From an uncultured SAR116 cluster alpha proteobacterium (GTDB lineage: Bacteria; Pseudomonadota; Alphaproteobacteria; Puniceispirillales; Marisalimonadaceae), in contig CACNWE010000008.1 in assembly GCA_902623995.1 (NCBI GenBank), positions 1 to 64,000 of the forward strand: 64,000 nucleotides of DNA, given 5' to 3'. Position numbers and translations under genes: made by a program. Below the pieces are notes generated by a model that saw only the letters and a list, made by a program, of their open reading frames with translations, was not told where the DNA came from and did no database searches. Of the stretch, positions 28,739 to 38,151 are shown piece by piece (position 1 is the first letter of the stretch; each line of letters begins with the position of its first letter).

Positions 28739-29491
28739 TTAGCCTGGCATTCTCATTAAAGAAGCACTGGCTTCATCAATTTCTTGGGCTGTAGTAATAA
28801 ATTTAACATTGATTTCATATGCTCTTGATTGATCTATTCCAGTTACCAATTCATCAACTGACTGTACATTAGATCCTTCTAGAAACCCACTTAAAAGTAT
28901 TGTTCTATTATCTGGGGCAGGCACAGAACCATCTACTGGTCTTACAAAACCATCTATTGTTTTACCTAATGGAACTTCTGATCCAAAAGTTGTTGCAAGT
29001 TGTCCAACTACTAAAGTTTGACCAATTGGTGCATTTAATGGCTCAATTTCTATTATTCCATCACCTGAAATAGAAATTTTTCTATGTGGTGGTATTGAAA
29101 TAGGTTCTAAATCTACTGATAAAGGCTGAGTTCCCGTTCCATCTCTTAATGTTCCATCAGCAGAAACGGTAAAATCACCACGCCTTGATAGCGCTGTTAT
29201 ACCGTTTGCAGGTTTAACTATGAAATAACCAGAACCATCAACAGCGAGATCCAGTGGTGCACCTGTTTGTTGCATTGGTCCAGGAGTGGCATCAAAACCA
29301 CCTGGCTCCTGCAGTGCCAAAACTCTTGGATCAACACCTTTATTTCTATCTAAATATACAGAAGAAAAGTTAATTTGAATATCTTTTTGGAAACCTGTAA
29401 CACTAATATTTGCTAAGTTTTGGGCTGTAACAGATTGGTTGTCTCTTAAAATATTCATACTATTAAGAGCTGTATAAATACTTCTATCCAT
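28739..29491 (-). CDS. flgF: Flagellar proximal rod protein
   Basis: FlgF is a proximal rod subunit. The 250 residues show the family N-terminus (MDRSIYTALNSMNILRDNQSVTAQNLANISVTGFQKD) and C-terminus (LEGSNVQSVDELVTGIDQSRAYEINVKFI). The central LDLAVDGSGYFIV matches the rod/hook core. It lies 30 bases after flgE, in the flgB-F operon. Confidence 0.95.
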   Translation of the reverse strand: MDRSIYTALNSMNILRDNQSVTAQNLANISVTGFQKDIQINFSSVYLDRNKGVDPRVLALQEPGGFDATPGPMQQTGAPLDLAVDGSGYFIVKPANGITALSRRGDFTVSADGTLRDGTGTQPLSVDLEPISIPPHRKISISGDGIIEIEPLNAPIGQTLVVGQLATTFGSEVPLGKTIDGFVRPVDGSVPAPDNRTILLSGFLEGSNVQSVDELVTGIDQSRAYEINVKFITTAQEIDEASASLMRMPG

Positions 29492-29520
29492 ATTGCCTAC
29501 CCCTTAAATAAATCACTCAA

Positions 29521-32500
29521 TTATGTTCTAATTTGAATTATAGCTTGCGTTAGACTTGTATTTGTCTCAATTGTCTTAGCGTTAGCTTGGAAGTTTCTTT
29601 GTGCAGTAATCAAGTTAACTAATTCTTCAGTAATATCAACGTTAGATCTTTCTAAAGAACCAGATAAAATCGTTCCATAACCATCCGCACCAGCTTCTCC
29701 AACTGCTGCTACACCAGAAACTGAGGTTTCAACATAAGTTGCATTACCAATTTGTTTTAATCCATTTTGGTTGTTAAAATTAACCATCACTAGTCGTCCA
29801 AGTGCAATATTCAGACCGTTAGTATAGTTTGCACTTACCAATCCGTTTGCAGCAATATCTAAGCCATCTAATTTACCAACAGTTTGTCCATCTTGTGTAA
29901 CAGTTCTAACGTTGAAATCAGATGCAAATTGTGTTGATCCGTCAAAGTCTAAATCTAAGTCAATTGACAAGGCATTAGTACCAGCGGCTGCGTCTGCAGC
30001 AAAATCACCTTTATAATTAACTTTTTGAGTCGGACTTAATAAGTTACCTTGAGTATCAAAAGTCAATTCACCAGGTCTTAAAAAAACCTTCGCAAAAGTA
30101 CCATCCGTAGTAGGTGTCCAAGCATTATCTGGAGCAAGTGTTGTAGTATTACCTGCATCATTAACATACAATGATTGTCCAGTATCTGATTTAGCAATTG
30201 TATTGGCCATATTAACAAATGAAGGTGTTGTTCCTGTTACTAATTCAAGATCATCTAATCCCATACGAGCACTTGCAGAAACAAAGATTTTACTGTTCAA
30301 ACCTGTTGTACCAGTAGTAAATGTGAATGAGTTACTAGTAGTATTATATACAACTGTTACACCATTAACCGTGTTACCTGCTAGGTCTTCCATTTGATTA
30401 ATTCTTGACTGAAGCGCTGTTGCAAGTGATGTTCCGTTATATACTCCTTCAGGCACTTTAATAGCTGCTGTAATATCATTAACGTTTACAACAAAGATTG
30501 TCTCTTCTGCAGCATCTGATAGGAAAAAATCTTCAGATAAGTCTTCATTTGAAGTTTTTCCATTTAAGACAGCAGGTTCAGATTGTAAGCCTTTTCCAGC
30601 TGTATCCGCTGTAACTGTCGTAATTGCATTTGTAGCGTTAATACCTAATAGAGCACTTGTGCCACCAGTACCTGTTGCAGAAGCAGTAGCAACACCATCA
30701 ACAATTGCAAGTCTACCAATCTCTATGTTGGATGATGGTTGACCAGAATCTCCAACACCAACAGCAGAATTTGCAGGAATATTTTCACCAGTTGATCCGC
30801 TTGCAATACTGAATTTTCTTGTAAGGTTGTTATATGATACCTCTACTCCAAAAGCTTGCTGTGTATCCGCAGCAATCTGGTCACCAGTAAAAAGCACAGA
30901 TTCAGCTTTTAAAACTGCACCACCACCAATGTTTGAGGATGCTTTATTACTTAATGTCTTAAGACCTATAGCATTGGCTTGATTACCCTCTCCAGGCCCA
31001 AAAGCAGAGAAAGAAAACATTTTACTCGGTGTAGAAGTTCCTATTTTAGAAGGAATTCCTTGCAGGGTAAAATTTTGTCCAGAAATATCATAGCCAATTT
31101 TTAATGCAGGATCATTTTCATCGACCCAATCATCGGTTACAGATATATCTTGGAAAATTGCAACATTATTAGCATGTTGTACATCTGATGTACCGCCAGC
31201 ACCTCTTGTTAATCCTGTAAAAGAAGTTGCAGTTTTACCTGTATAATGGATTAATTCATTATTAATTCTTATGTAACCATTATCTTCAAATCCTGATGTA
31301 TCATCTACCGTTAGGGTTGTAGCACCTTGTAAAAAATTACCAGCATCATCAACATTAGTTGTCCTAGTTTCCATTCCAAGAGTTTCTACGCTCTCAACTA
31401 AACTAACCTCAGGTAACACTATAATGTCTACATTATCGTTATGTATAGCTGCTGTTGTTCCATTGACACCTCTAGTACAACCAGTAAAGACATTTTCACT
31501 ATTAATTACGGCTAAACCCGTATAACTTATTTGTTCAGAACCTATTAATATAGTTCCTTCACTTGGTAATGAAGTTCCGGCTGCCACGGTATCATAAGCA
31601 ATTGTAGTTGCAGTAGCAGATATGTTTGAAGTGTTGTCTACCTTAGCTTTGGAACTTGTAAAAGTTGATGTATTATCAACGCCTCTTGTTATTCCAGTGA
31701 AGGAAGTTGCAGTTTTACCTGTATAATTCATTTTTTCTGTACCAACTAAAATAGTTCCAGTATCAGGAAATCCATTTGTTGATCCAACGTTTAATGTTCC
31801 ACCTGTAAGAGCAGGCGTTGGAGTTGAGGTTTCTACTTGAGCTGCAGTAACTGTGTTTCTCAATTCGTCCTTGAAACCACTAAAAATACCATTAGTAAAT
31901 GTTTTTAAAGTAATTGTAGTATCATCAGTATGAGCCGAAAGAGATTGTGTGGAAATAGACCCAGAAGCCGTAAAAGAGGTTGATGTTTTACCATCATATT
32001 CAAATGTATCTGATCCAATTATAAGAGTGCCAGAGTCTGGAAAGCCTGAGGTACTATCGACATTTATTGAAGTAGTGTTACCTGAAGATATAGCACCATT
32101 TATAAGAGTATCAGGTCGCATCACTTCTTTGTTTAAATAAGCATGTTTATTTAATTCTTTAATAACAATTCTTTTACTTCCAAAATGTTGTGTTTGCCCG
32201 TCAAAAACATTTGTGCCACCCTCAAAATAAGCGTCAACATCCTTTGATACTGTATGAAGAACCTTAATTTTAGTGTCAGTAATATTGATAGCTGCGGTAG
32301 AGTCAGATTTTAGATTTAAAAATTTGTTACCATTTGCATCTGTGCCAGCACTTGATACAGAAAATTTAGCTCCATTATATTTAAGATTATTTACAGTTGA
32401 TGTTGTAGTATCAAATTCGCCAGCTATATGGACCTCAGTTGGAAAAGTTGTAGAACTAATTGTGTTGTCAGGGTCATTTATGAAAACTTTAAGAGTTCCA

Positions 32501-34185
32501 CTTGCATCCTGTACCATTGTATTACCACTTACAGCTTTTACATCTAAGGCCTTATCAAATACCTTTAATTCTGGAGATGAGTTATAATAACTATGAAGTA
32601 AAAATTTAGTTTCATCAGTAGCTGCTTGTTCATTAGTTAGATCTGTAGAAGGATGCTTATAATTAAAACTTAAAACTTCAGTTTCTTTTACTGCTCCTGC
32701 CATTTTTAAACCAGTACCTCTTGCAAAAAGAGAAGAACTTACTCCATAAGTAGCAGAATTATTAGTCGCACCATCTGCAGAAACAGCTGCTCTGTTCAAT
32801 GAATCATTAATTCTTAATTGAGCATGTGCTAAAAATTGCTCTCTTTCAAAATTTGGAGATGCTACATTTTCAATACCATTTGTGGAAGAAAACAAATCTT
32901 CAGTAACAAAACTGTCCTGCATCAAATCAACATTAATTGCTGTTAAAGTTTGAATTTCATCATTATTATCAAGCTGGTTAAACTGGATTGAAAAACTACC
33001 GTCAGTCACAGGATCAATAGCCAATTTTGCATCATCTGATAATCCTGCATTGATGGCTCTTTGAACTTCAGAAGCAAGACTAGTTGCAGTATAGGTGCCA
33101 GGTCTAATATCTATACTTTTGAAGCTTGCACTACCAGTTGTGTCATCAACACGAACTGTCAAGAAATCTTTACCCCAATAGGTAGATTTATTCAATGTAG
33201 GGTTGGCTTCATATGTAGTATAGTATTGTAATGGATCAGTTACAACTGTTATGGAAGGTGCAGTAGCAGTGAACGCTGCATCTTCTAGAACTGCTGACTC
33301 AACAGTGGCAGACTTTGAAACAGTTTTATTTGAAAGGTCGTCAAGAAAAAATAATGGTTGTGTTTGGGCAACTGAAATAATCTGTGGTTTTTCATTTATT
33401 GGAATAATTTGACCAAAACGGTCAACAACTAATGTCTGTCCTGTTGGTGAGATAGCCTCTGTCAAAGATGGTTCAACTTCTCTTCCATCAACGATAAATT
33501 TGGTTTGATATTTATGTGTTACATTGTCCCCTGATGCAGCCTGAGTTTTAATAAAAAAAGCAGTTGCAATTACTGGATTACCCAAATTATCAAAAATTGT
33601 TACAGAAGTTGATGAATTAAAAGTTGCAGGATTTTTGGGGTCGAAATCTGCAGCTGACTCAAAAACTGTTGATGAAGCAGGTAAGTTTACAGCTAATTCA
33701 AGATTATCTGTTTTCTTAGCTTCACCTGCTTCTAATTCTAATTTTAGTGGTTTAGCGTCAGCAATTTCACCACCTTGAACAGATCCATCGTCAGATACAG
33801 GTAACGCAAGAACAAACTGACCTGCTGAGTCAACAACAAATCTGTCGTTGTTAACTGAAAATGAACCGTTTCTTGTATAAACAGTTTGGTTAGTAGTTAA
33901 TGAAGGTTTTAGTGCAAAGAACCCTTGCCCTGATATAGCCATATCCAAAGCATTAAGGGATGAAGATACGTTTCCTTGAGTAAATTGTTGTTTAATACCT
34001 TTCAAAATTGTTCCTGATCCAATGGATGATGATGCATTTTGGAGAGGAGATGTAGCAAAAATATCACCAAATTCAGCCTTACTTCTTTTATAACCTGTCG
34101 TTGCGACGTTAGCGATATTATTTGAAGTAGCTGAAATATCTGCTTGTGATCCGTTTAGTCCTGTAAGAGCGGTGTAAAATGACAT
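29521..34185 (-). CDS. flgE: Giant flagellar hook protein
   Basis: FlgE polymerises into the hook. Ends are canonical: MSFYTALTGLNGSQADISATSNNIANVATTGYKRSKAEF at the start and LERSNVDITEELVNLITAQRNFQANAKTIETNTSL at the end. The core LDMAISGQGFFALKP is also present. At 1554 residues it is about three times the usual size. The excess is a long central region containing four type B modules (about residues 690-1017) plus further Ser/Thr-rich sequence. A second, short hook-like gene lies at 45800, so which protein forms the bulk of the hook is open. It lies 33 bases downstream of flgD. Confidence 0.93.
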   Translation of the reverse strand: MSFYTALTGLNGSQADISATSNNIANVATTGYKRSKAEFGDIFATSPLQNASSSIGSGTILKGIKQQFTQGNVSSSLNALDMAISGQGFFALKPSLTTNQTVYTRNGSFSVNNDRFVVDSAGQFVLALPVSDDGSVQGGEIADAKPLKLELEAGEAKKTDNLELAVNLPASSTVFESAADFDPKNPATFNSSTSVTIFDNLGNPVIATAFFIKTQAASGDNVTHKYQTKFIVDGREVEPSLTEAISPTGQTLVVDRFGQIIPINEKPQIISVAQTQPLFFLDDLSNKTVSKSATVESAVLEDAAFTATAPSITVVTDPLQYYTTYEANPTLNKSTYWGKDFLTVRVDDTTGSASFKSIDIRPGTYTATSLASEVQRAINAGLSDDAKLAIDPVTDGSFSIQFNQLDNNDEIQTLTAINVDLMQDSFVTEDLFSSTNGIENVASPNFEREQFLAHAQLRINDSLNRAAVSADGATNNSATYGVSSSLFARGTGLKMAGAVKETEVLSFNYKHPSTDLTNEQAATDETKFLLHSYYNSSPELKVFDKALDVKAVSGNTMVQDASGTLKVFINDPDNTISSTTFPTEVHIAGEFDTTTSTVNNLKYNGAKFSVSSAGTDANGNKFLNLKSDSTAAINITDTKIKVLHTVSKDVDAYFEGGTNVFDGQTQHFGSKRIVIKELNKHAYLNKEVMRPDTLINGAISSGNTTSINVDSTSGFPDSGTLIIGSDTFEYDGKTSTSFTASGSISTQSLSAHTDDTTITLKTFTNGIFSGFKDELRNTVTAAQVETSTPTPALTGGTLNVGSTNGFPDTGTILVGTEKMNYTGKTATSFTGITRGVDNTSTFTSSKAKVDNTSNISATATTIAYDTVAAGTSLPSEGTILIGSEQISYTGLAVINSENVFTGCTRGVNGTTAAIHNDNVDIIVLPEVSLVESVETLGMETRTTNVDDAGNFLQGATTLTVDDTSGFEDNGYIRINNELIHYTGKTATSFTGLTRGAGGTSDVQHANNVAIFQDISVTDDWVDENDPALKIGYDISGQNFTLQGIPSKIGTSTPSKMFSFSAFGPGEGNQANAIGLKTLSNKASSNIGGGAVLKAESVLFTGDQIAADTQQAFGVEVSYNNLTRKFSIASGSTGENIPANSAVGVGDSGQPSSNIEIGRLAIVDGVATASATGTGGTSALLGINATNAITTVTADTAGKGLQSEPAVLNGKTSNEDLSEDFFLSDAAEETIFVVNVNDITAAIKVPEGVYNGTSLATALQSRINQMEDLAGNTVNGVTVVYNTTSNSFTFTTGTTGLNSKIFVSASARMGLDDLELVTGTTPSFVNMANTIAKSDTGQSLYVNDAGNTTTLAPDNAWTPTTDGTFAKVFLRPGELTFDTQGNLLSPTQKVNYKGDFAADAAAGTNALSIDLDLDFDGSTQFASDFNVRTVTQDGQTVGKLDGLDIAANGLVSANYTNGLNIALGRLVMVNFNNQNGLKQIGNATYVETSVSGVAAVGEAGADGYGTILSGSLERSNVDITEELVNLITAQRNFQANAKTIETNTSLTQAIIQIRT
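31135..32115 (-). repeat. Type B module repeats inside flgE (4 copies)
   Basis: Four units of about 60-85 residues carrying the pattern GTIxIGSExxxYTGKTATSF followed by TG[VIL]TRG and a T-x-x-x-H segment. The same unit occurs in FlgK at 22910-23510. Coordinates are approximate. Confidence 0.75.
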
Positions 34186-34218
34186 CTCTAATTTCTCCTA
34201 ATATTATGATATATTTTC

Positions 34219-34911
34219 TTAATTTTTAAATCTGACAACTTGTGAAGGATCAATTGTTCCATAATCCTCTACCTCTAGCATCACTCCAGTGTCTGTTTTT
34301 GAAGTACCAGAGACATGTGCAAAAACTTGAGTTGGCAACTCACCAGTGTCTCCTGTATTTCCAGTAAAAGCACGAATTGTTATTGGGGTACCTGACTTTC
34401 TAATATCGTCTGGTAAATCTTTCCACTCAAAACCAACTAAACCTGCCTTTTGCATTCCTAATGTATCTTGATGCAAGACCTCACCTTCACTATTTTCAAA
34501 AATAATATTCAAGTTTGAAGCTGTTTCAGGTAAATCTACAACTCCACTAATAATACCTTCTTTGTCAGGTCTAGCAAACTTACCGGGTACTAAAACTGAA
34601 TGTCCCATCAATTGTGTTGTAGAGGCTATCCTCATTTCAGATAATTGTTGACTTACAGACTTAATAGTTTGATCCATTGAAGTAATGCCTGTAACTGTTG
34701 AAAATTGTGCCATCTGGGCGATAAAATCAGCGTTATCAACTGGTGCAAAAGGATCTTGATTTTGCAACTGTGTTGTCATTAATTTTAAAAAATCTTCTTG
34801 ACCAAGTTGATCTTTAGTTTCTTTAGGTGCAAACTTTTCTTTGGCAGAGTTTATACCTAATTTATCTAAAATTTTATTTAATGATTGATTTGATGGGTTA
34901 ATTTCAGACAT
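34219..34911 (-). CDS. flgD: Flagellar hook-capping protein
   Basis: FlgD is the scaffold at the tip of the growing hook and is discarded later. The N-terminal block LGQEDFLKLMTTQLQNQDPFAPVDNADFIAQMAQFSTVTGI is diagnostic. The C-terminal half is the usual beta domain (VDLPETASNLNIIFENSEGEVL...). The 230 residues are of normal length. It sits between flgC and flgE in the flgB-F operon, 9 bases after flgC. Confidence 0.95.
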   Translation of the reverse strand: MSEINPSNQSLNKILDKLGINSAKEKFAPKETKDQLGQEDFLKLMTTQLQNQDPFAPVDNADFIAQMAQFSTVTGITSMDQTIKSVSQQLSEMRIASTTQLMGHSVLVPGKFARPDKEGIISGVVDLPETASNLNIIFENSEGEVLHQDTLGMQKAGLVGFEWKDLPDDIRKSGTPITIRAFTGNTGDTGELPTQVFAHVSGTSKTDTGVMLEVEDYGTIDPSQVVRFKN

Positions 34912-34920
34912 TTTGTTTCC

Positions 34921-35334
34921 TTATTTACCAATATTAATTGTTCTCATTGTTAAAGCTCTCAAAGTTGAGATAACTTCAACGTTATTTTGATACTGCCTTG
35001 AAGCTTCAAGCATATCGACCATTTCTTCATCTACATTTACAGCAGCTTTATAAATATAACCTTGTGCATCAGCCGCTGGATGTTGTGGCATATATTGTTT
35101 AATTGGCTCTCTACCTATTTCTTTCACTTCGACAGCATCAACAGTAGCTACACCATTTTTTTTAACTAAATCACTATATTGAGTTTCAAATATAGATTTT
35201 AATGGTTTATAAGTCGTTTTTGGATCTCCTGTCGTAGAACCAGCATTAGCAAGATTAGATGCAACCGTATTTAATCTAACTAATTGGGCTGCCATGGCTC
35301 TTCCTGCAATGTCGTAAACTGATTTGATATCCAT
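34921..35334 (-). CDS. flgC: Flagellar proximal rod protein
   Basis: FlgC is a proximal rod subunit. The 137 residues include MAAQLVRLNTVASNLANAGSTTG at the start, HPAADAQGYIYKAAVNVDEEMVDMLEASRQYQNNVEVI in the second half and the end LTMRTINIGK, all typical. Its start overlaps the flgB stop by one base, implying coupled translation. Confidence 0.96.
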   Translation of the reverse strand: MDIKSVYDIAGRAMAAQLVRLNTVASNLANAGSTTGDPKTTYKPLKSIFETQYSDLVKKNGVATVDAVEVKEIGREPIKQYMPQHPAADAQGYIYKAAVNVDEEMVDMLEASRQYQNNVEVISTLRALTMRTINIGK

Positions 35335-35720
35335 TATTCACCCTTTATTGCTGAAATTATTTTGTTAATTTTTCCATTAAGAAAATTTACAGTAGTAGTA
35401 TATCTCATTGAATTTTCTGCAAATTGCATTTGCTCTACTGCAAGCTCTACAGTATTTCCATCTAAAGAAGATATTAATGGTTCTCTGTAAGAAGTCTCAT
35501 TTATTGATTTGCCTGAGTTTTGCATTATGTGTTTGGAGTGTGTTGTTGATATAGGACCATTTTTATCAAATTTTTTTATTTCATTCTCAAAACTTATATC
35601 TCTTGCTTTATAATTTGGTGTTGCAGCATTAGCGATGTTTGACGCTAAAATATTATTGCGCCTTCCTCTCAACTGTAGAGCTGATGAATAAAAAGATAAT
35701 TGGTCTTTAATTGTGTCCAT
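35334..35720 (-). CDS. flgB: Flagellar proximal rod protein
   Basis: FlgB is the most proximal of the rod subunits. The 128 residues contain ALQLRGRRNNILASNIANAATPNYKARDISFENEI and the C-terminal DGNTVELAVEQMQFAENSMRYTTTVNFLNGKINKI, both canonical. It is the first gene of the flgB-C-D-E-F operon and is preceded by a sigma-54 type site. No fliE gene is visible beside it. Confidence 0.95.
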   Translation of the reverse strand: MDTIKDQLSFYSSALQLRGRRNNILASNIANAATPNYKARDISFENEIKKFDKNGPISTTHSKHIMQNSGKSINETSYREPLISSLDGNTVELAVEQMQFAENSMRYTTTVNFLNGKINKIISAIKGE

Positions 35721-35759
35721 TTTAAAAACTCATTAAATTATTTGTATTTTCATTAGTTG

Positions 35760-35776
35760 TGCAATTTAAATGCCAA
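35760..35776 (-). promoter_or_regulatory. Sigma-54 promoter of flgBCDEF
   Basis: On the minus strand it reads TTGGCATTTAAATTGCA. The GG-to-GC spacing is 10 bases and both core boxes match TTGGCA and TTGC. It lies 40 bases before flgB. Confidence 0.82.
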
Positions 35777-35845
35777 TTTAATTTTTAAAAAAACTTTAGT
35801 TTTTTTTATATTGTCGTATTAGATTTATCATGTAGGATATTTAGT

Positions 35846-36298
35846 ATGGATTTATCTGAAAAAATCATTGATAAAAAAGAAGAGCTTTTGGATGAGTTTG
35901 AAAATTTATCACTTGATCAAATTGCAAAAAAAATAAAAGAAATTGAAAAACGAGATGATGATGTGATTTTTAAAATTGCATACTTAGCTGCAAGAATTTC
36001 AGTTTTAAATCAAAGAATTCAAGCCTTAATTAATGAAAATTCTGCAAATGATAATTCAATCAGAGAAACCAATGATGATTCGGCTAATATTGTTGAAAAA
36101 ATTATTAAAAGTTCAAAAAAACCAAAAGATATTCCTGTTGAATGGGTAAGAGTACAAATTAAAGAAACAACTGAGGTTAATGGGGTAAGATTTCCGTCTG
36201 GAATACAAATCGACGTTACAGATGAAGATGCGAAGCAAATGATAGAAGGCGATAAAGCTATATTACTTGAAGAAACTGAAAAAAATGAAAATGAGTAA
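35846..36298 (+). CDS. Hypothetical protein divergent from flgB
   Basis: A soluble, strongly charged 150-residue protein that I do not recognise. Residues about 1-65 are helical and coiled-coil-like. Residues about 95-140 form a compact-looking segment (VEWVRVQIKETTEVNGVRFPSGIQIDVTDEDAKQMI) similar in style to small beta domains seen in phage and adaptor proteins. No signal or membrane segment is present. It is transcribed away from flgB and convergent with the DUF2802-like gene, 5 bases away. Confidence 0.6.
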   Translation: MDLSEKIIDKKEELLDEFENLSLDQIAKKIKEIEKRDDDVIFKIAYLAARISVLNQRIQALINENSANDNSIRETNDDSANIVEKIIKSSKKPKDIPVEWVRVQIKETTEVNGVRFPSGIQIDVTDEDAKQMIEGDKAILLEETEKNENE

Positions 36299-36300
36299 AT

Positions 36301-36322
36301 AACTTATTTTTTATAATAAGTG
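36301..36322. terminator. Possible bidirectional AT-rich hairpin
   Basis: ACTTATT and AATAAGT form a 7-bp stem with a 6-base loop between two convergent genes, overlapping the stop of the minus-strand gene. The stem is AT-rich, so the call is weak. Confidence 0.3.
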
Positions 36323-36720
36323 TATATAGCTTCTACTTCATCTTCTCTTAAACCAGTTTTATTAATAATTTCTTCCTTACTATTTCCTTGTCTAGCCATA
36401 TTAATAGCTATATTAAGTATATCGTCAGATCCCTTAATATTTCCTAACCTATTAATTTCTCTTTCTATAAAATCTATTTTTTCAGAAATATTCGCTAATT
36501 CTTTTTTTTGTTGCTCTAGCAAATTTCCAACAACTATCAAATACTCTTTAATCTCTCTAGAGGTATTATTTATGCTATCTGCATATTCAATAATTGAATT
36601 TTTATTTGATCTGAAATTTTGGAGTTGAAGCAAAAATAATAATATAAAGGCAAATACAATAAATAATATAGAAAGAAATATAAAAATCTCAAAATTTGAT
36701 AGTAAAAGATTTATGAACAT
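36304..36720 (-). CDS. Membrane-anchored DUF2802-like protein
   Basis: A 138-residue protein with one N-terminal membrane helix (about residues 8-33), a coiled-coil middle, and a C-terminal helix-turn-helix-like block. That block, INMARQGNSKEEIINKTGLREDEVEAIYTYYK, resembles the end of DUF2802/DUF6115 proteins, which recur in flagellar and chemotaxis operons of polar flagellates. The biochemical role is unknown. It is 52 bases after the FlgN-like gene and probably ends the flgP-initiated operon. Confidence 0.6.
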   Translation of the reverse strand: MFINLLLSNFEIFIFLSILFIVFAFILLFLLQLQNFRSNKNSIIEYADSINNTSREIKEYLIVVGNLLEQQKKELANISEKIDFIEREINRLGNIKGSDDILNIAINMARQGNSKEEIINKTGLREDEVEAIYTYYKK

Positions 36721-36771
36721 GTACTATATATTCATCATTTTAAAATAAATTGCTATGAATAATTTTAAAAA

Positions 36772-37047
36772 TTAAGATTTTGACTTAGAGAATGAAATTA
36801 ACAAATTTGCCTTAGGTAATATTTTTGTTTCAAGCGTTTCTATTTTATTTAAAATCTTAGTGAAAATATTAATATAATCATCAGAAGAATTATTGTTTTT
36901 AAATATTTGTTCATTTGATTTTAAATCTATTAAAATATTTTCAATGTTAGAATTAACTTCTTTAAATTTTTCAGATGAAAAACGTTTATTATTTATTTCA
37001 TCTAATACATTTAGAGTTTCATCAAGAATTTCAAGTTTCTGTAACAT
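36772..37047 (-). CDS. Small helical protein, possible FlgN
   Basis: A 91-residue protein predicted to be almost all helix with no signal peptide. Its place directly behind flgM (14-base gap, AGGA ribosome site) is the usual place of flgN, the chaperone for FlgK and FlgL. The sequence itself is too diverged and short for me to confirm the family. It could also be an unrelated small flagellar protein. Confidence 0.45.
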   Translation of the reverse strand: MLQKLEILDETLNVLDEINNKRFSSEKFKEVNSNIENILIDLKSNEQIFKNNNSSDDYINIFTKILNKIETLETKILPKANLLISFSKSKS

Positions 37048-37061
37048 AACATTCCTTTGAT

Positions 37062-37355
37062 TTAAGATTTCATTTCCCTGTAGGCTTGCATAAGTGCATC
37101 AGACAACTTGTCTAGATCTAATGGGTATTTGCCAGACGAAATAGCTTCTTTTATTTTAGCTACTTTATCGACATCGATAGGAGCAGATTGGGCCATTTCT
37201 CTAACAAGTTTTTTTGTATCTTTAATATCAACAACATTAGAAGACATATTTTTGTCTAATAAAACTGAATTTACCTTGTCATGAAGAGGAGGCTTTGAAT
37301 CCTTAACATCTTTTTTAGGTATGTTACTTAATATATTATTTGTTATTTTATCCAT
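37062..37355 (-). CDS. flgM: Anti-sigma-28 factor
   Basis: FlgM binds FliA (sigma-28) until the hook is complete, when it is exported. The start MDKITNNIL and the C-terminal block DVDKVAKIKEAISSGKYPLDLDKLSDALMQAY are the classic FlgM features. I chose the ATG at 37355 because GGAG lies 9 bases upstream of it; the ATG at 37379 would put that site inside the gene. At 97 residues it is of normal size. Its target fliA is also in the window, at 44694. Confidence 0.88.
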   Translation of the reverse strand: MDKITNNILSNIPKKDVKDSKPPLHDKVNSVLLDKNMSSNVVDIKDTKKLVREMAQSAPIDVDKVAKIKEAISSGKYPLDLDKLSDALMQAYREMKS

Positions 37356-37401
37356 TTTACTTAACTCCACAGTATACATAACGACAACTTGTTAAATTAT
37401 T

Positions 37402-38148
37402 TTAGCGAAAAATTTTTATTTTTTTATTTTTTTTAATATAACCTTTTACTATCTTACCACTTTTTAAATTTTTGACTTTTATTAAATCACCTAAGTTTCC
37501 AGAATCCTGGGCTTCACCTGAGGCAGTCACTGAAACATTACCTAGTTTCGAAACAATTGAAATAATATCTCCATTATTAATGTCAAAACTTTCAAATAAA
37601 TGCCTAGGATGCAATATTTGTCCCATTTTTAGGTTTATTTTTAATTTTCTTCCAACTAATTCTTTTCTGCTAGAAAAAAAAGACGTCTGATATTTTTTTT
37701 CAACTAAAATGGTTTCAATATCATCTAATTTTATTATATCATTTTTTTCTAATGACCTTTTCAATTTTATGATTTTAAGTAATTCCTTTTTCTTTTTTGA
37801 CAGTTTGTTTCTAATAAGTAATTTGGATACTTTTTTAGGTGCATTCTTCTTTTTATTTTCAGCATTTCTTGAGGTTTGTACTCTCATTACTAACTCAAAT
37901 CCATTTTCATCTAAACAATTAACTTTTATTGTCTTATAATTTTGAAACATTTTTTTTATTTCAATTTTATCATTACAATCTTTATAAAAACTATTTTTTG
38001 AAAAAACCGGAGTTCCTTTTATCCCCTCCTTAATTAACCAATGAGAAACTTTTGAAGAAATTTCTTCTCCAGTAATTGCCATTGCATGTTTATTTATAAA
38101 TGAGATTAAAATAACCAATAAAAAAAAATTTTTTATTGTTTCAAACAT
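37402..38148 (-). CDS. flgA: Flagellar P-ring assembly chaperone FlgA
   Basis: FlgA helps FlgI assemble the P-ring in the periplasm. The 248 residues start with a signal peptide (FLLVILISFINKHAMA). The C-terminal SAF-type domain contains LKRSLEKNDIIKLDDIETI, GRKLKINLKMGQILHPRHL and GDIISIVSKLGNVSVTASGEAQDSGNLGDLIKVKNLKSGKIVKGYI, matching FlgA closely. The overall protein is very basic. It lies 4 bases after the LysM gene and is followed by flgM. Confidence 0.88.
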   Translation of the reverse strand: MFETIKNFFLLVILISFINKHAMAITGEEISSKVSHWLIKEGIKGTPVFSKNSFYKDCNDKIEIKKMFQNYKTIKVNCLDENGFELVMRVQTSRNAENKKKNAPKKVSKLLIRNKLSKKKKELLKIIKLKRSLEKNDIIKLDDIETILVEKKYQTSFFSSRKELVGRKLKINLKMGQILHPRHLFESFDINNGDIISIVSKLGNVSVTASGEAQDSGNLGDLIKVKNLKSGKIVKGYIKKNKKIKIFR

Positions 38149-38151
38149 TAA

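Noticed and set aside
18606-34185. Prophage or phage tail cluster
   Set aside because: The phage-like modules sit inside proteins with intact FlgK and FlgE ends, in a complete flagellar operon. There is no integrase, terminase or capsid gene.
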